A stretch of 64,000 bases of DNA from Oxobacter pfennigii (GCF_001317355.1 NZ_LKET01000021.1:344124-408123), one strand, 5' to 3'; positions 37,761 to 46,609 are shown, numbered from the stretch's first letter. The notes: generated by a model not told the origin, from the letters alone. Translations and numbers: made by a program.

Positions 37761-38186
37761 ATGGGGTCAATATTGTTTTGGCTGATAATTTCAATTGCAG
37801 CACTGATAGCTGACATAATAACAAGCAGCTTCTTTCTTTCGGGGTTCACTGTCGGCGGTATTTTTGCTTTGCTGGCAAAGGTGCTTAAGATAGGCTTTAC
37901 CGGACAGATAATGGTATTCGCTATCGTAAGTTCTATAGCCATAGCTGGTGAATATTATTGGCTGAAGAAAAAGCTTAATAAGACCATACCTAAGACAAAT
38001 AAGATGGAAGAAGAATACATCGGCAGAATAATGACTGCCAATGAAGACATTGGAGATAAAGGAAGAATAAAAATTGACGGTATATACTGGGCTGCCGAAA
38101 ATGATGGAGAATCCATACGTATAGGAGATAAGTTTGAGGTTACCGGTATAAAAGGTAACAGGATGATTGTAAAGAAGGTGGTTTAG
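37761..38186 (+). CDS. NfeD-like membrane protein
   Basis: A 141-residue NfeD1b-type protein. Two or three N-terminal membrane helices (LFWLIISIAALIADIITSSF and the segment after FTVGGIFALL) precede a C-terminal OB-fold, seen as EEYIGRIMTANEDIGDKGRI and FEVTGIKGNRMIVKKV. NfeD proteins pair with SPFH proteins at functional membrane microdomains, and an SPFH gene follows here. The start follows AGGGGGGATAAAA. Confidence 0.88.
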   Translation: MGSILFWLIISIAALIADIITSSFFLSGFTVGGIFALLAKVLKIGFTGQIMVFAIVSSIAIAGEYYWLKKKLNKTIPKTNKMEEEYIGRIMTANEDIGDKGRIKIDGIYWAAENDGESIRIGDKFEVTGIKGNRMIVKKVV

Positions 38187-38188
38187 CT

Positions 38189-38401
38189 ATGAAAGTGATT
38201 CCTTTTAAAAAATATGCTGCTGTTTCATTTGGTGTATTTGGTTCCTTAGGAATTATGGCAAAGGCCATGCTTATGGATGAGCCGGCAAAAACATTTTTAG
38301 GGGTAATACCTTTAACACTTAAGTCGGCAATTTTGATAAACTGTATAACCTTGTTTCTGATATCACTTATATTTTATGGTTTGATTGTGGTATGGAATTA
38401 A
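38189..38401 (+). CDS. small two-helix membrane protein between nfeD and SPFH genes
   Basis: A 70-residue protein with two predicted membrane helices, one at about 10-28 and another near 46-68 (ILINCITLFLISLIFYGLIV). Its start lies 2 bases after the nfeD stop, so it is translationally coupled. No domain recognised. Its position between NfeD and the SPFH protein suggests a third partner of that membrane complex. Confidence 0.7.
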   Translation: MKVIPFKKYAAVSFGVFGSLGIMAKAMLMDEPAKTFLGVIPLTLKSAILINCITLFLISLIFYGLIVVWN

Positions 38402-38448
38402 AAGATTGCTATATAATAATGAAATTTAAATTTGGGAGGAATTTATAA

Positions 38449-39390
38449 ATGTTAGGATTTGTTCTTACTGTATTGCTTGGCGGACTGGTTTTAGTATTAC
38501 TATTCTCATCAATTAAAGTTGTAAATACCGGATATTTGTTTGTGGTTGAAAGATTCGGACAGTTTTATAAAGTATTGGAGCCGGGATGGCATATATTAAT
38601 TCCATTTGTAGATTTTGTGAGAAAAAGGATTTCCACTAAGCAGCAGATTCTTGATATTGAGCCCCAGAGCGTTATTACAAAGGATAATGTTAAAATATCC
38701 ATTGATAATGTAATATTCTATAAAATCATGAATGCAAGGGATGCAGTATATAATATAGAAGATTTTACATCGGGTATAGTCTATTCGACAATTACAAACA
38801 TGAGAAACATCGTGGGAAACATGTCATTGGACGAAGTATTGTCAGGTAGGGACATGATAAACTCTGAACTTTTAAAAGTAGTAGATGAGATAACAGATGC
38901 ATATGGCATTAAAATTCTTTCAGTTGAAATTAAAAATATCATACCTCCTGCAGAAATTCAGCAGGCTATGGAAAAACAGATGAGGGCAGAAAGGGATAAA
39001 CGTGCAGCTATACTGCAGGCTGAAGGTGAGAAACAAGCGGCCATTGCCATAGCTGAAGGAGATAAGCAGTCAAAGATACTGCAGGCGGAAGCCGAAAAGG
39101 AAGCCAATATAAGGCGGGCAGAAGGCTTGAAGGAATCACAGCTGCTTGAAGCCGAAGGTAAGGCAAAAGCCATGGAGGAAATTGCAAAAGCCCAGGCTGA
39201 TGCAATAGAAGTGGTAAACAAAGCTATAATAGAGTCAGGCACAAATGAGGCAGTAATCGCATTAAAACAGATAGAAGCATTGACAGAAATGGCTAAAAAT
39301 CCGGCAAATAAGCTCATCATACCTACAGAAGCAGTATCATCCCTGGGGAGCATTGCAGCTGCCGCTGAAATGCTGAAGTCAGGAAAGTAA
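38449..39390 (+). CDS. SPFH-domain protein (stomatin/QmcA type)
   Basis: A 313-residue stomatin-like protein. One N-terminal membrane helix (residues 3-22) is followed by the SPFH domain (VVERFGQFYKVLEPGWHILI through LLKVVDEITDAYGIKILSVE) and a long Ala/Glu/Lys-rich coiled coil in which the AEGEKQAAI-type unit repeats (IAEGDKQSK, QAEAEKEAN, RAEGLKESQ, EAEGKAKAM). It forms oligomeric rings at the membrane. It belongs to the nfeD operon and is closed by a terminator. Confidence 0.93.
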   Translation: MLGFVLTVLLGGLVLVLLFSSIKVVNTGYLFVVERFGQFYKVLEPGWHILIPFVDFVRKRISTKQQILDIEPQSVITKDNVKISIDNVIFYKIMNARDAVYNIEDFTSGIVYSTITNMRNIVGNMSLDEVLSGRDMINSELLKVVDEITDAYGIKILSVEIKNIIPPAEIQQAMEKQMRAERDKRAAILQAEGEKQAAIAIAEGDKQSKILQAEAEKEANIRRAEGLKESQLLEAEGKAKAMEEIAKAQADAIEVVNKAIIESGTNEAVIALKQIEALTEMAKNPANKLIIPTEAVSSLGSIAAAAEMLKSGK

Positions 39391-39408
39391 GTTAAAACAT
39401 TAAGTTGT

Positions 39409-39443
39409 TAAGCCTATGAAATATTCAATTTCATAGGCTTTAA
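39409..39443 (+). terminator. terminator of the nfeD-SPFH operon
   Basis: AAGCCTATGAAAT pairs with ATTTCATAGGCTT followed by TAATTTT. Confidence 0.88.
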
Positions 39444-39679
39444 TTTTACGTCCTCTATATACGATTTAATATTTCTATTGTAAAATCTCAAAATATTTTC
39501 TTTAAAATTGCACAACCTCTTTTGACTTCATATATATTAATAAAAAAAGGGTATTTAACATGAACTTAACAATTCACTAAATACATAGCCGCGTATTAAA
39601 AAACAAAGAAAAATATCACATGCAAAAAATATAAATAATATACTGCATTTTTGTGTCGGTATATATCATATGAAGTTTC

Positions 39680-39707
39680 TTGCATCGCATTTATATTTTG
39701 TTATAAT
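39680..39707 (+). promoter_or_regulatory. sigma-A promoter of the 40-residue peptide gene
   Basis: TTGCAT (39680-39685) and TATAAT (39702-39707) are 16 bases apart. The promoter lies within what would otherwise be a longer reading frame, and so fixes the start further downstream. The AT-rich stretch from 39444 holds nothing else recognised. Confidence 0.65.
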
Positions 39708-39750
39708 AGTCTATAACCTTTATAAGCGCGTTGATATTGGAGGTGACGAT

Positions 39751-39873
39751 ATGAGGGAAAATAAAACTGACAAAAAGGAAGAATTTGAAAAAGTGAGCAA
39801 TGAAACACGGGTTTCCGGTGATATTGATGATTTGATTTTTGGGGATGAAGGATACAGATGCTCGGAACGGTAG
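39751..39873 (+). CDS. 40-residue charged peptide, unknown
   Basis: A small gene with an ATG placed after GGAGGTGACGAT and behind a recognisable promoter. The peptide starts MRENKTDKKEEFEKV, is very charged, and ends DIDDLIFGDEGYRCSER, with one Cys. No family, membrane segment or signal peptide. Promoter and ribosome site together support expression. No terminator follows; a candidate small RNA gene begins about 100 bases later. Confidence 0.55.
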   Translation: MRENKTDKKEEFEKVSNETRVSGDIDDLIFGDEGYRCSER

Positions 39874-39970
39874 TATTTTGCTTGACTTAATTAACTATGG
39901 ATAATAAATGAATTATTTATATAAATTGCATGTGTAAATAACATAGAATTGGATAAATTATAATTAGCCG

Positions 39971-40170
39971 ATAAGGGGAGTGATTACCTCTTCTCTCCAT
40001 CAAAACCGGTTATGGAAAGATAGGTTAAGGTAATTCTGCGCGAAAAGTGAAATAAAATATAAGGTGTAAACTTAAATGAGCTTGCCTTTGTTTTATATAG
40101 AATATCAATTCTTTCACTGCAGTAAATCAATTACCTGTAAGGGCAGTTAACAGCTGCCCTTATTATTTTA
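39971..40170 (+). ncRNA. candidate structured small RNA, roughly 200 nt
   Basis: A TATAAT box at 39959-39964 and a strong terminator hairpin at 40139-40164 (AAGGGCAG/CTGCCCTT with T-rich tail) bound a non-coding stretch. Inside, AGGTAATT (40028-40035) pairs with AATTACCT (40129-40136), a 10-by-10 internal loop follows, then AGTGAAA (40046-40052) pairs with TTTCACT (40112-40118), and further AAAAT and AAGG pairings close a rod. ATTACCT at 39983-39989 repeats the 3' arm and can compete for AGGTAAT. A long rod with a central bubble recalls 6S RNA, but I cannot confirm that. The -35 box is weak. Confidence 0.45.
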
Positions 40171-40291
40171 TAAAAATATATATTAATAATTATAGGTTCA
40201 TTGAGGCTGATTGATGGACCTTTCTTATTCAAAAATATTTCGTCAAATACTTTGATAATTATTTAATTACCAATTGTCTTTGGCCTAAGGT
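40171..40291. other. intergenic, nothing recognised
   Basis: AT-rich stretch between the candidate RNA terminator and the pncB promoter; no frame or structure noted. Confidence 0.4.
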
Positions 40292-40320
40292 TTGTAAATG
40301 TATAAATATAGTATTATAAT
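40292..40320 (+). promoter_or_regulatory. sigma-A promoter of pncB
   Basis: TTGTAA (40292-40297), 17 bases, TATAAT (40315-40320). It shows that pncB is transcribed independently of the candidate RNA upstream. Confidence 0.7.
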
Positions 40321-40389
40321 GATATTCAGTTATTATTAAGTTAATAATAAGTGTGTGATATAAGTGTTACATTTGAGGGGAGATTACAA

Positions 40390-41847
40390 ATGCATAAGAT
40401 TGACTTCAGGGAAAAAAGAAATCTTACAATGCTGACTGATTTTTATGAGCTGACCATGGCAAACGGTTATTTTGAAAACGGTTTAAAGGATAAGATAGCG
40501 TATTTTGATATGTTTTTTCGCGAAGTTCCTGATGATGGAGGATTTGCCATCATGGCGGGGGTGGAACAGCTAATGGATTATCTTAAAAGTATAAAATTTG
40601 AAGATGAAGATATAGACTACTTAAAATCTAAAAATATATTTTCTTCGGGATTTTTGGAATACTTAAAGAATTTCAGTTTCAGCTGCGACGTATGGGCAGT
40701 TCCTGAAGGAACCCCAATATTTCCCAATGAACCAATATTGATTGTCAAGGGCCCTATTATAGAAGCTCAGTTTATTGAAACTATGGTGCTTCTGACTATA
40801 AACCACCAAAGCCTCATTGCTACAAAAACAAACAGGATAGTAAGAGCCGCCCAGGGCAGGCCTATCATGGAGTTTGGATCAAGAAGGGCTCAAGGATATG
40901 ACGGAGCAATACTCGGAGCCAGAGCCGCATATATAGGAGGCTGCAGCGGTACCGCCTGCACGATAACCGACAGAGATTTCGGAATCCCGGCATTAGGCAC
41001 CATGGCACACAGCTGGGTGCAGTCCTTTCCCACCGAACTTGACGCTTTCAGAGCCTACGCCAGAATATATCCTTCGAATTGTACAATATTAGTAGATACC
41101 TACAATGTTCTAAAATCGGGAATACCAAATGCTATAAAGGTATTTGAAGAAGAAATAATTCCAAGAGGATTCAGACCCGCAGGAATCAGAATTGACAGCG
41201 GGGATATTACTTATCTTTCAAATATAGCCAGAAAAATGCTTGATAATGCAGGCTTTAAGGATTGCAAAATAGTAGCTTCAAATTCTCTTGATGAATACGT
41301 AATAAGAGATATATTAATCCAGGGCGCAAAGGTAGACATTTTCGGGGTTGGTGAAAGGCTTATTACTTCAAAATCCGAACCGGTTTTCGGAGGAGTATAT
41401 AAGCTGGCGGCAGTTGAAGAGGACGGTAAAATAGTATCCAAAATTAAAGTAAGTGAAAACGTTGCTAAAATTACAAACCCATCGTTCAAGAAAGTATACA
41501 GGCTTTTCAGAAGGGATACCGGAAAGGCAATTGCGGACGTTATTACCCTTGCAGATGAGGTCATTGATGATACAAAGCCATATGAGATTTTTGACCCTGT
41601 TCATACGTGGAAAAAGCAGGTTGTTACTAACTTTCACGCCAAGCCGCTCCATGAAAAGATTTTTGAAAAGGGAAGATGCATATATGAGAGTCCCAATTTA
41701 AAATATATCAGCGAATACTGCCGGGATCAGATTGATACCTTATGGGAAGAGGTATTGAGGTTTGAAAATCCTCACAAATATTATGTGGATCTCTCAAGGC
41801 CATTATGGGAGATAAAGCAAAAACTCTTACAGGAGTATTCATATTAA
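40390..41847 (+). CDS. pncB: nicotinate phosphoribosyltransferase
   Basis: A 485-residue enzyme of the NAD salvage (Preiss-Handler) pathway, joining nicotinate with PRPP to give NaMN, ATP-stimulated. Seen: MLTDFYELTMANGYF at the start, FGSRRAQGYDGAILGARAAY, GTMAHSWVQSFPTELDAFRA with the conserved His, and the phosphate-binding RIDSGD and DIFGVGERL. It is of the longer bacterial type. ATG 40390 follows GGGGAGATTACAA. It has its own promoter and terminator. Confidence 0.95.
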   Translation: MHKIDFREKRNLTMLTDFYELTMANGYFENGLKDKIAYFDMFFREVPDDGGFAIMAGVEQLMDYLKSIKFEDEDIDYLKSKNIFSSGFLEYLKNFSFSCDVWAVPEGTPIFPNEPILIVKGPIIEAQFIETMVLLTINHQSLIATKTNRIVRAAQGRPIMEFGSRRAQGYDGAILGARAAYIGGCSGTACTITDRDFGIPALGTMAHSWVQSFPTELDAFRAYARIYPSNCTILVDTYNVLKSGIPNAIKVFEEEIIPRGFRPAGIRIDSGDITYLSNIARKMLDNAGFKDCKIVASNSLDEYVIRDILIQGAKVDIFGVGERLITSKSEPVFGGVYKLAAVEEDGKIVSKIKVSENVAKITNPSFKKVYRLFRRDTGKAIADVITLADEVIDDTKPYEIFDPVHTWKKQVVTNFHAKPLHEKIFEKGRCIYESPNLKYISEYCRDQIDTLWEEVLRFENPHKYYVDLSRPLWEIKQKLLQEYSY

Positions 41848-41856
41848 AGTAAAAAG

Positions 41857-41893
41857 GGTAAAGCAAGAGTAAATAAACTCTTGCTTTACCCTT
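41857..41893 (+). terminator. terminator of pncB
   Basis: GGGTAAAGCAAGAGT pairs with ACTCTTGCTTTACCC, followed by TTTTTTT. Confidence 0.92.
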
Positions 41894-42050
41894 TTTTTAC
41901 CATAAATTAACCTAATACAACAAACATTGTCAGCATAAAAGAAGGATTTTTTACATTCGTATATAATATATATTATATTATCAGGCATTTTTTTGATTGT
42001 TTATATGCACTGTTAAAGGGGTATAATTATACGCAAGGAGTTGACATGTA

Positions 42051-42677
42051 ATGGATATGGAATTGGTTATGGCAATTTTATCGGGAATTGTATCACTTGT
42101 GGTTTTTTTAAATATATTTGCATACTTAAACCGCATATTTAACATTGATCTTCCTGACATAATCGGTTTTATATTGATGCTTGCAGGGATACTTGGATTA
42201 TATATAAAACGGGACTTCTTTTTTGGATTCCATCCTATTATTACGGGTGTAACAGTAGGCACCATCCTTGCATTGCTTTGGGATATCAAGGGCGCCGGGT
42301 TTATGATATATATAAAGAATACCATATTAACCTTCAGATTCTGGATGTGGATAATTGCACTGGTTGCCGGGATATATAGCAGGTACATAATGCTTAATTC
42401 TCTAGACGAATATTTGATCCAAAGCATAAATGAGATAAATCAATATTTACTTATAGCATCATTAATATTGATCATTTTAGGCTCCTTTCTTCTTCTGTAT
42501 CCAGAGGTATATGCTCAGAAAAACCCAAAAAACTCAGGGTTTAGTATTTATAAGAGGATTTCAAAGGGAAAAAAGGCTGCAGGGCAAATAATCGGATTTA
42601 TACTGGTTCTTATATTTTCAATTTTTTTGGTGGATGCATTAAGTTATATAAGCTCTTTTTTCAATATTATTATTTAG
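42051..42677 (+). CDS. integral membrane protein, unknown
   Basis: A 208-residue protein with about five predicted helices: 5-25, 38-55, 66-85 (PIITGVTVGTILALLWDIK), 100-118, 135-158 and 180-203. No motif of a known transporter or enzyme. Start ATG follows AAGGAGTTGACATGTA with slightly long spacing. A single gene between pncB and tRNA-Arg. Confidence 0.7.
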   Translation: MDMELVMAILSGIVSLVVFLNIFAYLNRIFNIDLPDIIGFILMLAGILGLYIKRDFFFGFHPIITGVTVGTILALLWDIKGAGFMIYIKNTILTFRFWMWIIALVAGIYSRYIMLNSLDEYLIQSINEINQYLLIASLILIILGSFLLLYPEVYAQKNPKNSGFSIYKRISKGKKAAGQIIGFILVLIFSIFLVDALSYISSFFNIII

Positions 42678-42755
42678 TCATTCGAGTGAGAACCATAGTG
42701 CAGCTTATAATAATTAGGGGGCAGGGATATGCTCTCTTTTATAATCTATTAAGCA

Positions 42756-42784
42756 TTGACAACAAAGTTTAGTCTATGTATAAT
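42756..42784 (+). promoter_or_regulatory. consensus promoter of tRNA-Arg
   Basis: TTGACA, 17 bases, TATAAT, both hexamers perfect; it lies 33 bases before the tRNA. Confidence 0.9.
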
Positions 42785-42817
42785 GTATAAGTGACGCAAG
42801 AAGCGTCAAAGCCATAT

Positions 42818-42893
42818 GCGCCCGTAGCTCAGGGGATAGAGCAACGGTTTCCTAAACCGTGTGTCGGATGTTCGATTCATCTCGGGCGCACCA
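42818..42893 (+). tRNA. tRNA-Arg (CCT)
   Basis: A 76-base cloverleaf with encoded CCA. Acceptor arms GCGCCCG/CGGGCGC, anticodon stem ACGGT/ACCGT, loop TTCCTAA giving anticodon CCT (AGG codons), T loop GTTCGATTC. Confidence 0.96.
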
Positions 42894-43032
42894 TAACAAA
42901 ATAAATCTTTGCCAGGAGGATACGATATAAATTCGTAGCCTTTTTTACTTTGATGAGGTTATTAAAGAAGGATTATGGAAACATTAAATATAGTTTAAAG
43001 TTGCTATATATGCATGGCTAATGAGGAGCGAT

Positions 43033-43828
43033 ATGGATAAGAAATTTCTAAGAATTGCATATGTTGGAGAAAGATTGCTGAGTTTTATTATAGATTATAT
43101 AGTAATATTTTTATCTATAGGAGCTTCTTTGGCGATTTTAACATTGATTGATGAGTCATTAGGCTGGATATCACTTATTGTGGGAACAGTATTTCTCCTG
43201 CTAAAAGATATCTTTTAAGGGCAAAGTATCGGCAAGAGAATATTTAAGCTTGCAGTCAGAGATGAGAGCGATATAACAAATATACCCGAAAAAGAAATTA
43301 GTTTTAAGAAATGTTACTTTTATCTTATTGTTTATAGATTTGTTCTATATGCTTTTTAACAAAAAGAATCAAAGAACAGGGGATAGACTTGCAGGAACAG
43401 CAGTTGTAAAATTGACAGAAGACAGCAAACATAGCGAAGATGAGGCCATTGAAAAATATAATGCATACATCGGCCAGCAAAAAGATGATGGAGCGTCATG
43501 CTTAAAAATAATTGTTATTATAATTGCCATTGGTATATTATTTTTCTGCACCCTCTTTTTTGGCATTATATCATTAATTAAGAGCAGCAGTGCATATAAA
43601 GAAGCCATTTATCAGATTCAAAATAATGAAAAGGTACTGGAGCAAACAGGGAATATTGAAGGTTATGGATTTTTCCCAACTGGTTCAGTCTCAACAAATA
43701 ATGGAGTGGGCAATGCTGAATTTGTTATTAAAGTTAAAGGAAGCAATAAAGATGTTTATGTTCATACAGTATTATCGAAATTCCTCGGAAGCAAATGGAG
43801 GATAGTAAGCTTGGAAGTCCTGGAATAG
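43033..43828 (+). pseudogene. RDD-family membrane protein with Coa1-like tail, degenerate
   Basis: The intact frame from ATG 43033 (after GAGGAGCGAT) encodes two RDD helices ending LLLKDIF, then stops at a TAA (43216-43218). The frame continues after it as GQSIGKRIFKLAVRDES, the conserved RDD continuation. A second lesion shifts the frame before 43328, after which NKKNQRTGDRLAGTAVVK, the diagnostic C-terminal RDD sequence, is read in another frame. A linker helix and a C-terminal domain (EAIYQIQNNEKVLEQTGNIE..., Coa1/Tim21-like) follow. Two independent lesions make this a true pseudogene rather than a sequencing slip. Confidence 0.82.
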
Positions 43829-43969
43829 GTATTGTTCCAGAGAGCATATACACCCAATTAGAGGTGGACAAAATATAAAATCTTCGCTATAATGATTAAC
43901 GTATTAAAGCATTGCAAACAGATGTGCTATTCATTTAAGTACATTACTTTTATTTTGGATGTGTAGATA

Positions 43970-44416
43970 TTGGATATAGATTTTATGAAACTGGCACTGG
44001 ATGAAGCCTCTGAAGCTTATAAACAAGACGAGGTTCCAATTGGCGCTGTTATAGTCAGAAATGGAATTGTTATTTCCAAAGCTCATAATCTAAGAGAAGT
44101 ATTAAAAGATCCAACCGCCCATGCAGAAATACTGGCTATAAAAAAAGCTTCCGAAACCCTTGATGCGTGGCGGCTGTTAGATTGTGACCTCTATGTAACA
44201 ATAGAGCCATGTCCAATGTGTGCCGGTGCTATAGTGCAGGCACGAATAAAAAGGCTTATTTTTGGAGCAAAAGACCCAAAAGCCGGAGCCTGCGGCTCCG
44301 TAATGGACGTAATAGGTAATACAAAACTAAATCACAAAGTGGAAGTAACATCCGGAATTATGGAAAGCGAATGCAGTAATATAATGAAGGATTATTTTAA
44401 GAGAAAGCGAATCTAA
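43970..44416 (+). CDS. tadA: tRNA adenosine(34) deaminase
   Basis: A 148-residue zinc deaminase making inosine at the tRNA-Arg(ACG) wobble position. The catalytic HAEILAIKKA (HxE) and PCPMCAGAIVQARI (PCxxC) motifs are intact, and EVPIGAVIV and DPKAGACGSVMD are typical of TadA. The start is TTG 43970, which gives the usual N-terminus (MD-x-x-FMKLALDEA); the ribosome site is weak. In Bacillus subtilis tadA sits beside the SRP RNA and dnaX, here 15 kb away. tRNA-Ser follows after 7 bases. Confidence 0.95.
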   Translation: MDIDFMKLALDEASEAYKQDEVPIGAVIVRNGIVISKAHNLREVLKDPTAHAEILAIKKASETLDAWRLLDCDLYVTIEPCPMCAGAIVQARIKRLIFGAKDPKAGACGSVMDVIGNTKLNHKVEVTSGIMESECSNIMKDYFKRKRI

Positions 44417-44423
44417 CATACAT

Positions 44424-44516
44424 GGAGAGATGTCAGAGTGGTCTATAGTGCACGACTCGAAATCGTGTGTACTGTGATGAGCAGTACCGTGGGTTCAAAT
44501 CCCACTCTCTCCGCCA
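44424..44516 (+). tRNA. tRNA-Ser (CGA)
   Basis: A 93-base class II tRNA with a long variable arm and encoded CCA. Acceptor GGAGAGA/TCTCTCC, anticodon stem ACGA-loop-TCGT, loop CTCGAAA giving CGA. Variable arm GTACTGTGATGAGCAGTAC. Confidence 0.95.
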
Positions 44517-44527
44517 AACAACTGTAA

Positions 44528-44565
44528 ATCCGAGCCCTTGATTTTGGGTTCGGGTTTTGTTTTAT
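44528..44565 (+). terminator. terminator after tRNA-Ser(CGA)
   Basis: CCGAGCCC pairs with GGGTTCGG (one G-T wobble), then TTTTGTTTTATT. Confidence 0.82.
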
Positions 44566-44645
44566 TACCTCTATCAATAAAAAATCTCCAAAAGGGAATT
44601 TCTTTGTTGTAATATAATAAAAGAGTGTTAATTAGGGGTGATTAT

Positions 44646-44753
44646 ATGATATTATTTGATACTGATCGTTTTAAGGTTTATAACTATATTATTCATCATT
44701 TTTTAGAAGTGGAGATTTTCAATGAAGATGAATACATAGATATTGGAGTGTGA
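44646..44753 (+). pseudogene. 35-codon gene fragment before the IS remnant
   Basis: A frame beginning MILFDTDRFKVYNYIIHHF with a good GGGGTGAT site stops after 35 codons immediately before the right end of the IS21 remnant. It is probably the 5' end of a gene cut by the insertion. The nuclease-like sequence on the far side (46202-46609) is on the same strand and may be its 3' part, but continuity is an inference. Confidence 0.45.
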
Positions 44754-44896
44754 ATGTCAATGAATTTCTTTACCACTTGACATTGGAAAAGTTTACCACT
44801 TAATCTCTAATTGTGGGGAAACACTGATTTGCAGCATTCCCCCGGTAGTTATTCATCCTTATCTTTGTTTGAATGTTCTGCTCTGTAAGGATGGTC

Positions 44897-45514
44897 TCAG
44901 AAAATTTGAGGTTTGTAGATACAATCACACTGAGGGCGTTCAGCTCTGTCTGCAATGACTTTAAATAATAATTCTGATTGATGCCGATTAAAAGTAAGAT
45001 AGCTTAACTCATCAATAATCAGTAAGTCAGCTTTGGATATCTGTCGTTCCAGTTTAATAAGCTTTTTGTATTCCTGAGCTTCAATCAGCTCATTTGATAG
45101 ATTTGCTGCTGTGTAAAATTTTACATTCATGCCTTGCATACAGGCTTTAACGCTAAGGGCTATACTAAGATGGGTTTTACCCGTACCAGGGTTGCCAATC
45201 ATTACGATATTTTGCCTTTTACTAATAAAATTACAGCTGGCAAGTTCATAAATAAAAGATTCCGTAATGTGTTCAAAACAACTAAAATCAAGTTCATCAA
45301 TAGTTTTTACATACGGGAAATTCGCTGCCTTAATTTTGCGTTTTTGGCTGCTTTCCATCCAGGAATCAAGCTCCATTTTCATGAGAGCCAAGAGAAAATC
45401 TTCATAGCTTTTGGTGTTTTCTAATTGGCGTATTACTTTATCATAATTATTAAATGTGGGCAGCTTTAAATGCTTGGAATACAGTTCAATAGTCTGAGCG
45501 TTGCTGTTTTTCAT
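44897..45514 (-). pseudogene. istB: IstB-like ATPase, frameshifted
   Basis: The IS21 transposition helper ATPase. Walker A is MIGNPGTGKTHLS, Walker B LLIIDELSYLTF, and HQSELLFKVIADRAER follows. The expected next stretch, SVIVSTNLKFSE, is read only in the neighbouring frame, so one extra base lies near 44935; the frame ends early in CIYKPQIF. After NLKFSE the normal C-terminus is absent. Without these residues it is not functional. Confidence 0.85.
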
Positions 45515-45626
45515 TGATTTGCTACCCCGTATTTTTTATCATATTTCCTTAAGTCAGCTTTAGCAATGTTAATCTCATTTTTAAGATATATGATGGGGGA
45601 ATCCATTGGCCCATTTAAATAAGTTT

Positions 45627-46200
45627 TCACATGTCAACTGAAGGAATAATATGAATTGGAATCTGGTGCTTAATAGAGAGGATTCTCTCTTCACCATAAT
45701 CTATGCATAAGCGAAGCAGTTTAACCATTTCCTTGTTTCCGCCGGGCAGTTGTCTTCCCCATTCTAATATTTCTTCGGTGAGAGTTTCTTTAACTGGTCT
45801 GGCATTATGCACAGACCTAGGCTTTCTTTCTATTAAGTCAATGTAATGTTCTAAACGGTACTGTGTATAGCCGGAACCATATTGACGTGAATATGATGCA
45901 ATTACAGTTCCTTGATGCAGTATATTGATATTATTGGCATAACCTTTGACTGTGACATCTTTACGCAGATATCTTGCAGGAACTGAGTAGTTATTTTTCT
46001 CATAGCGAACAGTTGAAAAATCATCCACCCTGGCTATTGCTGTTTTGCTTGTATCAAATCGATATTTGGGTATAGAATCCAAGGCCGCTACTTCTTTCTG
46101 ATACATTACTTTAACGGGATGCTGACGGTGTTCAACTTTATGATTTTCACGATATTTAATGCACCCATCCCAAAGCTTGCGGTTTAGTTCTTCGATATTG
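45627..46200 (-). pseudogene. istA: IstA transposase, C-terminal fragment
   Basis: The frame is open from about 46200 (NIEELNRKLWDGC, then KYRENHKVEHRQHPVKV) to the stop at 45627, matching the C-terminal third of IstA, including the Mu-C-like part (RYEKNNYSVPARYLRKDVTV). The N-terminal helix-turn-helix and the DDE catalytic domain are missing. The break coincides with the start of the nuclease remnant. Confidence 0.82.
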
Positions 46201-46201
46201 G

Positions 46202-46609
46202 GAAAATGATGCTCCCGTTAAAGAAGAACGTATACAATTAGTTCTAGAAAATATTATGGATGCGTATTTTTATAATCAAGAAATCGATATTACTAGAGAA
46301 GCTTTATTAGGAAATGGTAAAGTAGATTTCAAACTATATAGAAATAAAAACGAGGGTGAAAAAATATTAATTGAAATTAAAAGAGCAAGCAGTTCATATT
46401 TAAAAAAAGGATATGAAAAACAATTGGCAGATTATATGTTGTCTACTAATTATAAAAATGCATTTTATTTAATTGCGTGTTTTACTGATAGCTAATTTAA
46501 AAAAACCGAGCAATTTATTAGAAATCATGTTTATACTGATACAATACAACTATATATAAATATATCTATATTAGATTTACGTAAGCGCAAAACTGCTTCT
46601 GTTTCATAA
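46202..46609 (+). pseudogene. PD-(D/E)XK nuclease-like remnant with in-frame stop
   Basis: A frame open from the IS junction (ENDAPVKEERIQLVLENIMD) shows a nuclease-fold core: GNGKVDFKLYRN then EKILIEIKRASSS (D...E-x-K). It stops at TAA 46493-46495, yet the same frame continues FKKTEQFIRNHVYTDTIQLY and ends RKRKTASVS before a second stop at 46607-46609. Both the missing start and the internal stop mark it as decayed. Such nucleases appear in restriction, phage or AAA-linked defence genes; which one is unknown. Confidence 0.6.

Larger units (their letters stand above)
44755..46200 (-). mobile_element. IS21-family insertion sequence remnant
   Basis: The istA-istB gene pair typical of IS21 lies on the minus strand. 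The end next to 44755 keeps two direct copies of TTTACCACTT (44769-44778 and 44792-44801), as IS21-type ends carry internal repeats. The opposite end is missing: istA is cut off at about 46200 where an unrelated open frame begins. istB is also frameshifted, so the element is dead. Confidence 0.82.

Noticed and set aside
39971..40389. NAD-type riboswitch for pncB
   Set aside because: The structured region ends in a terminator and pncB has a good promoter of its own 120 bases later; the sequence does not match the NAD riboswitch motifs I know.
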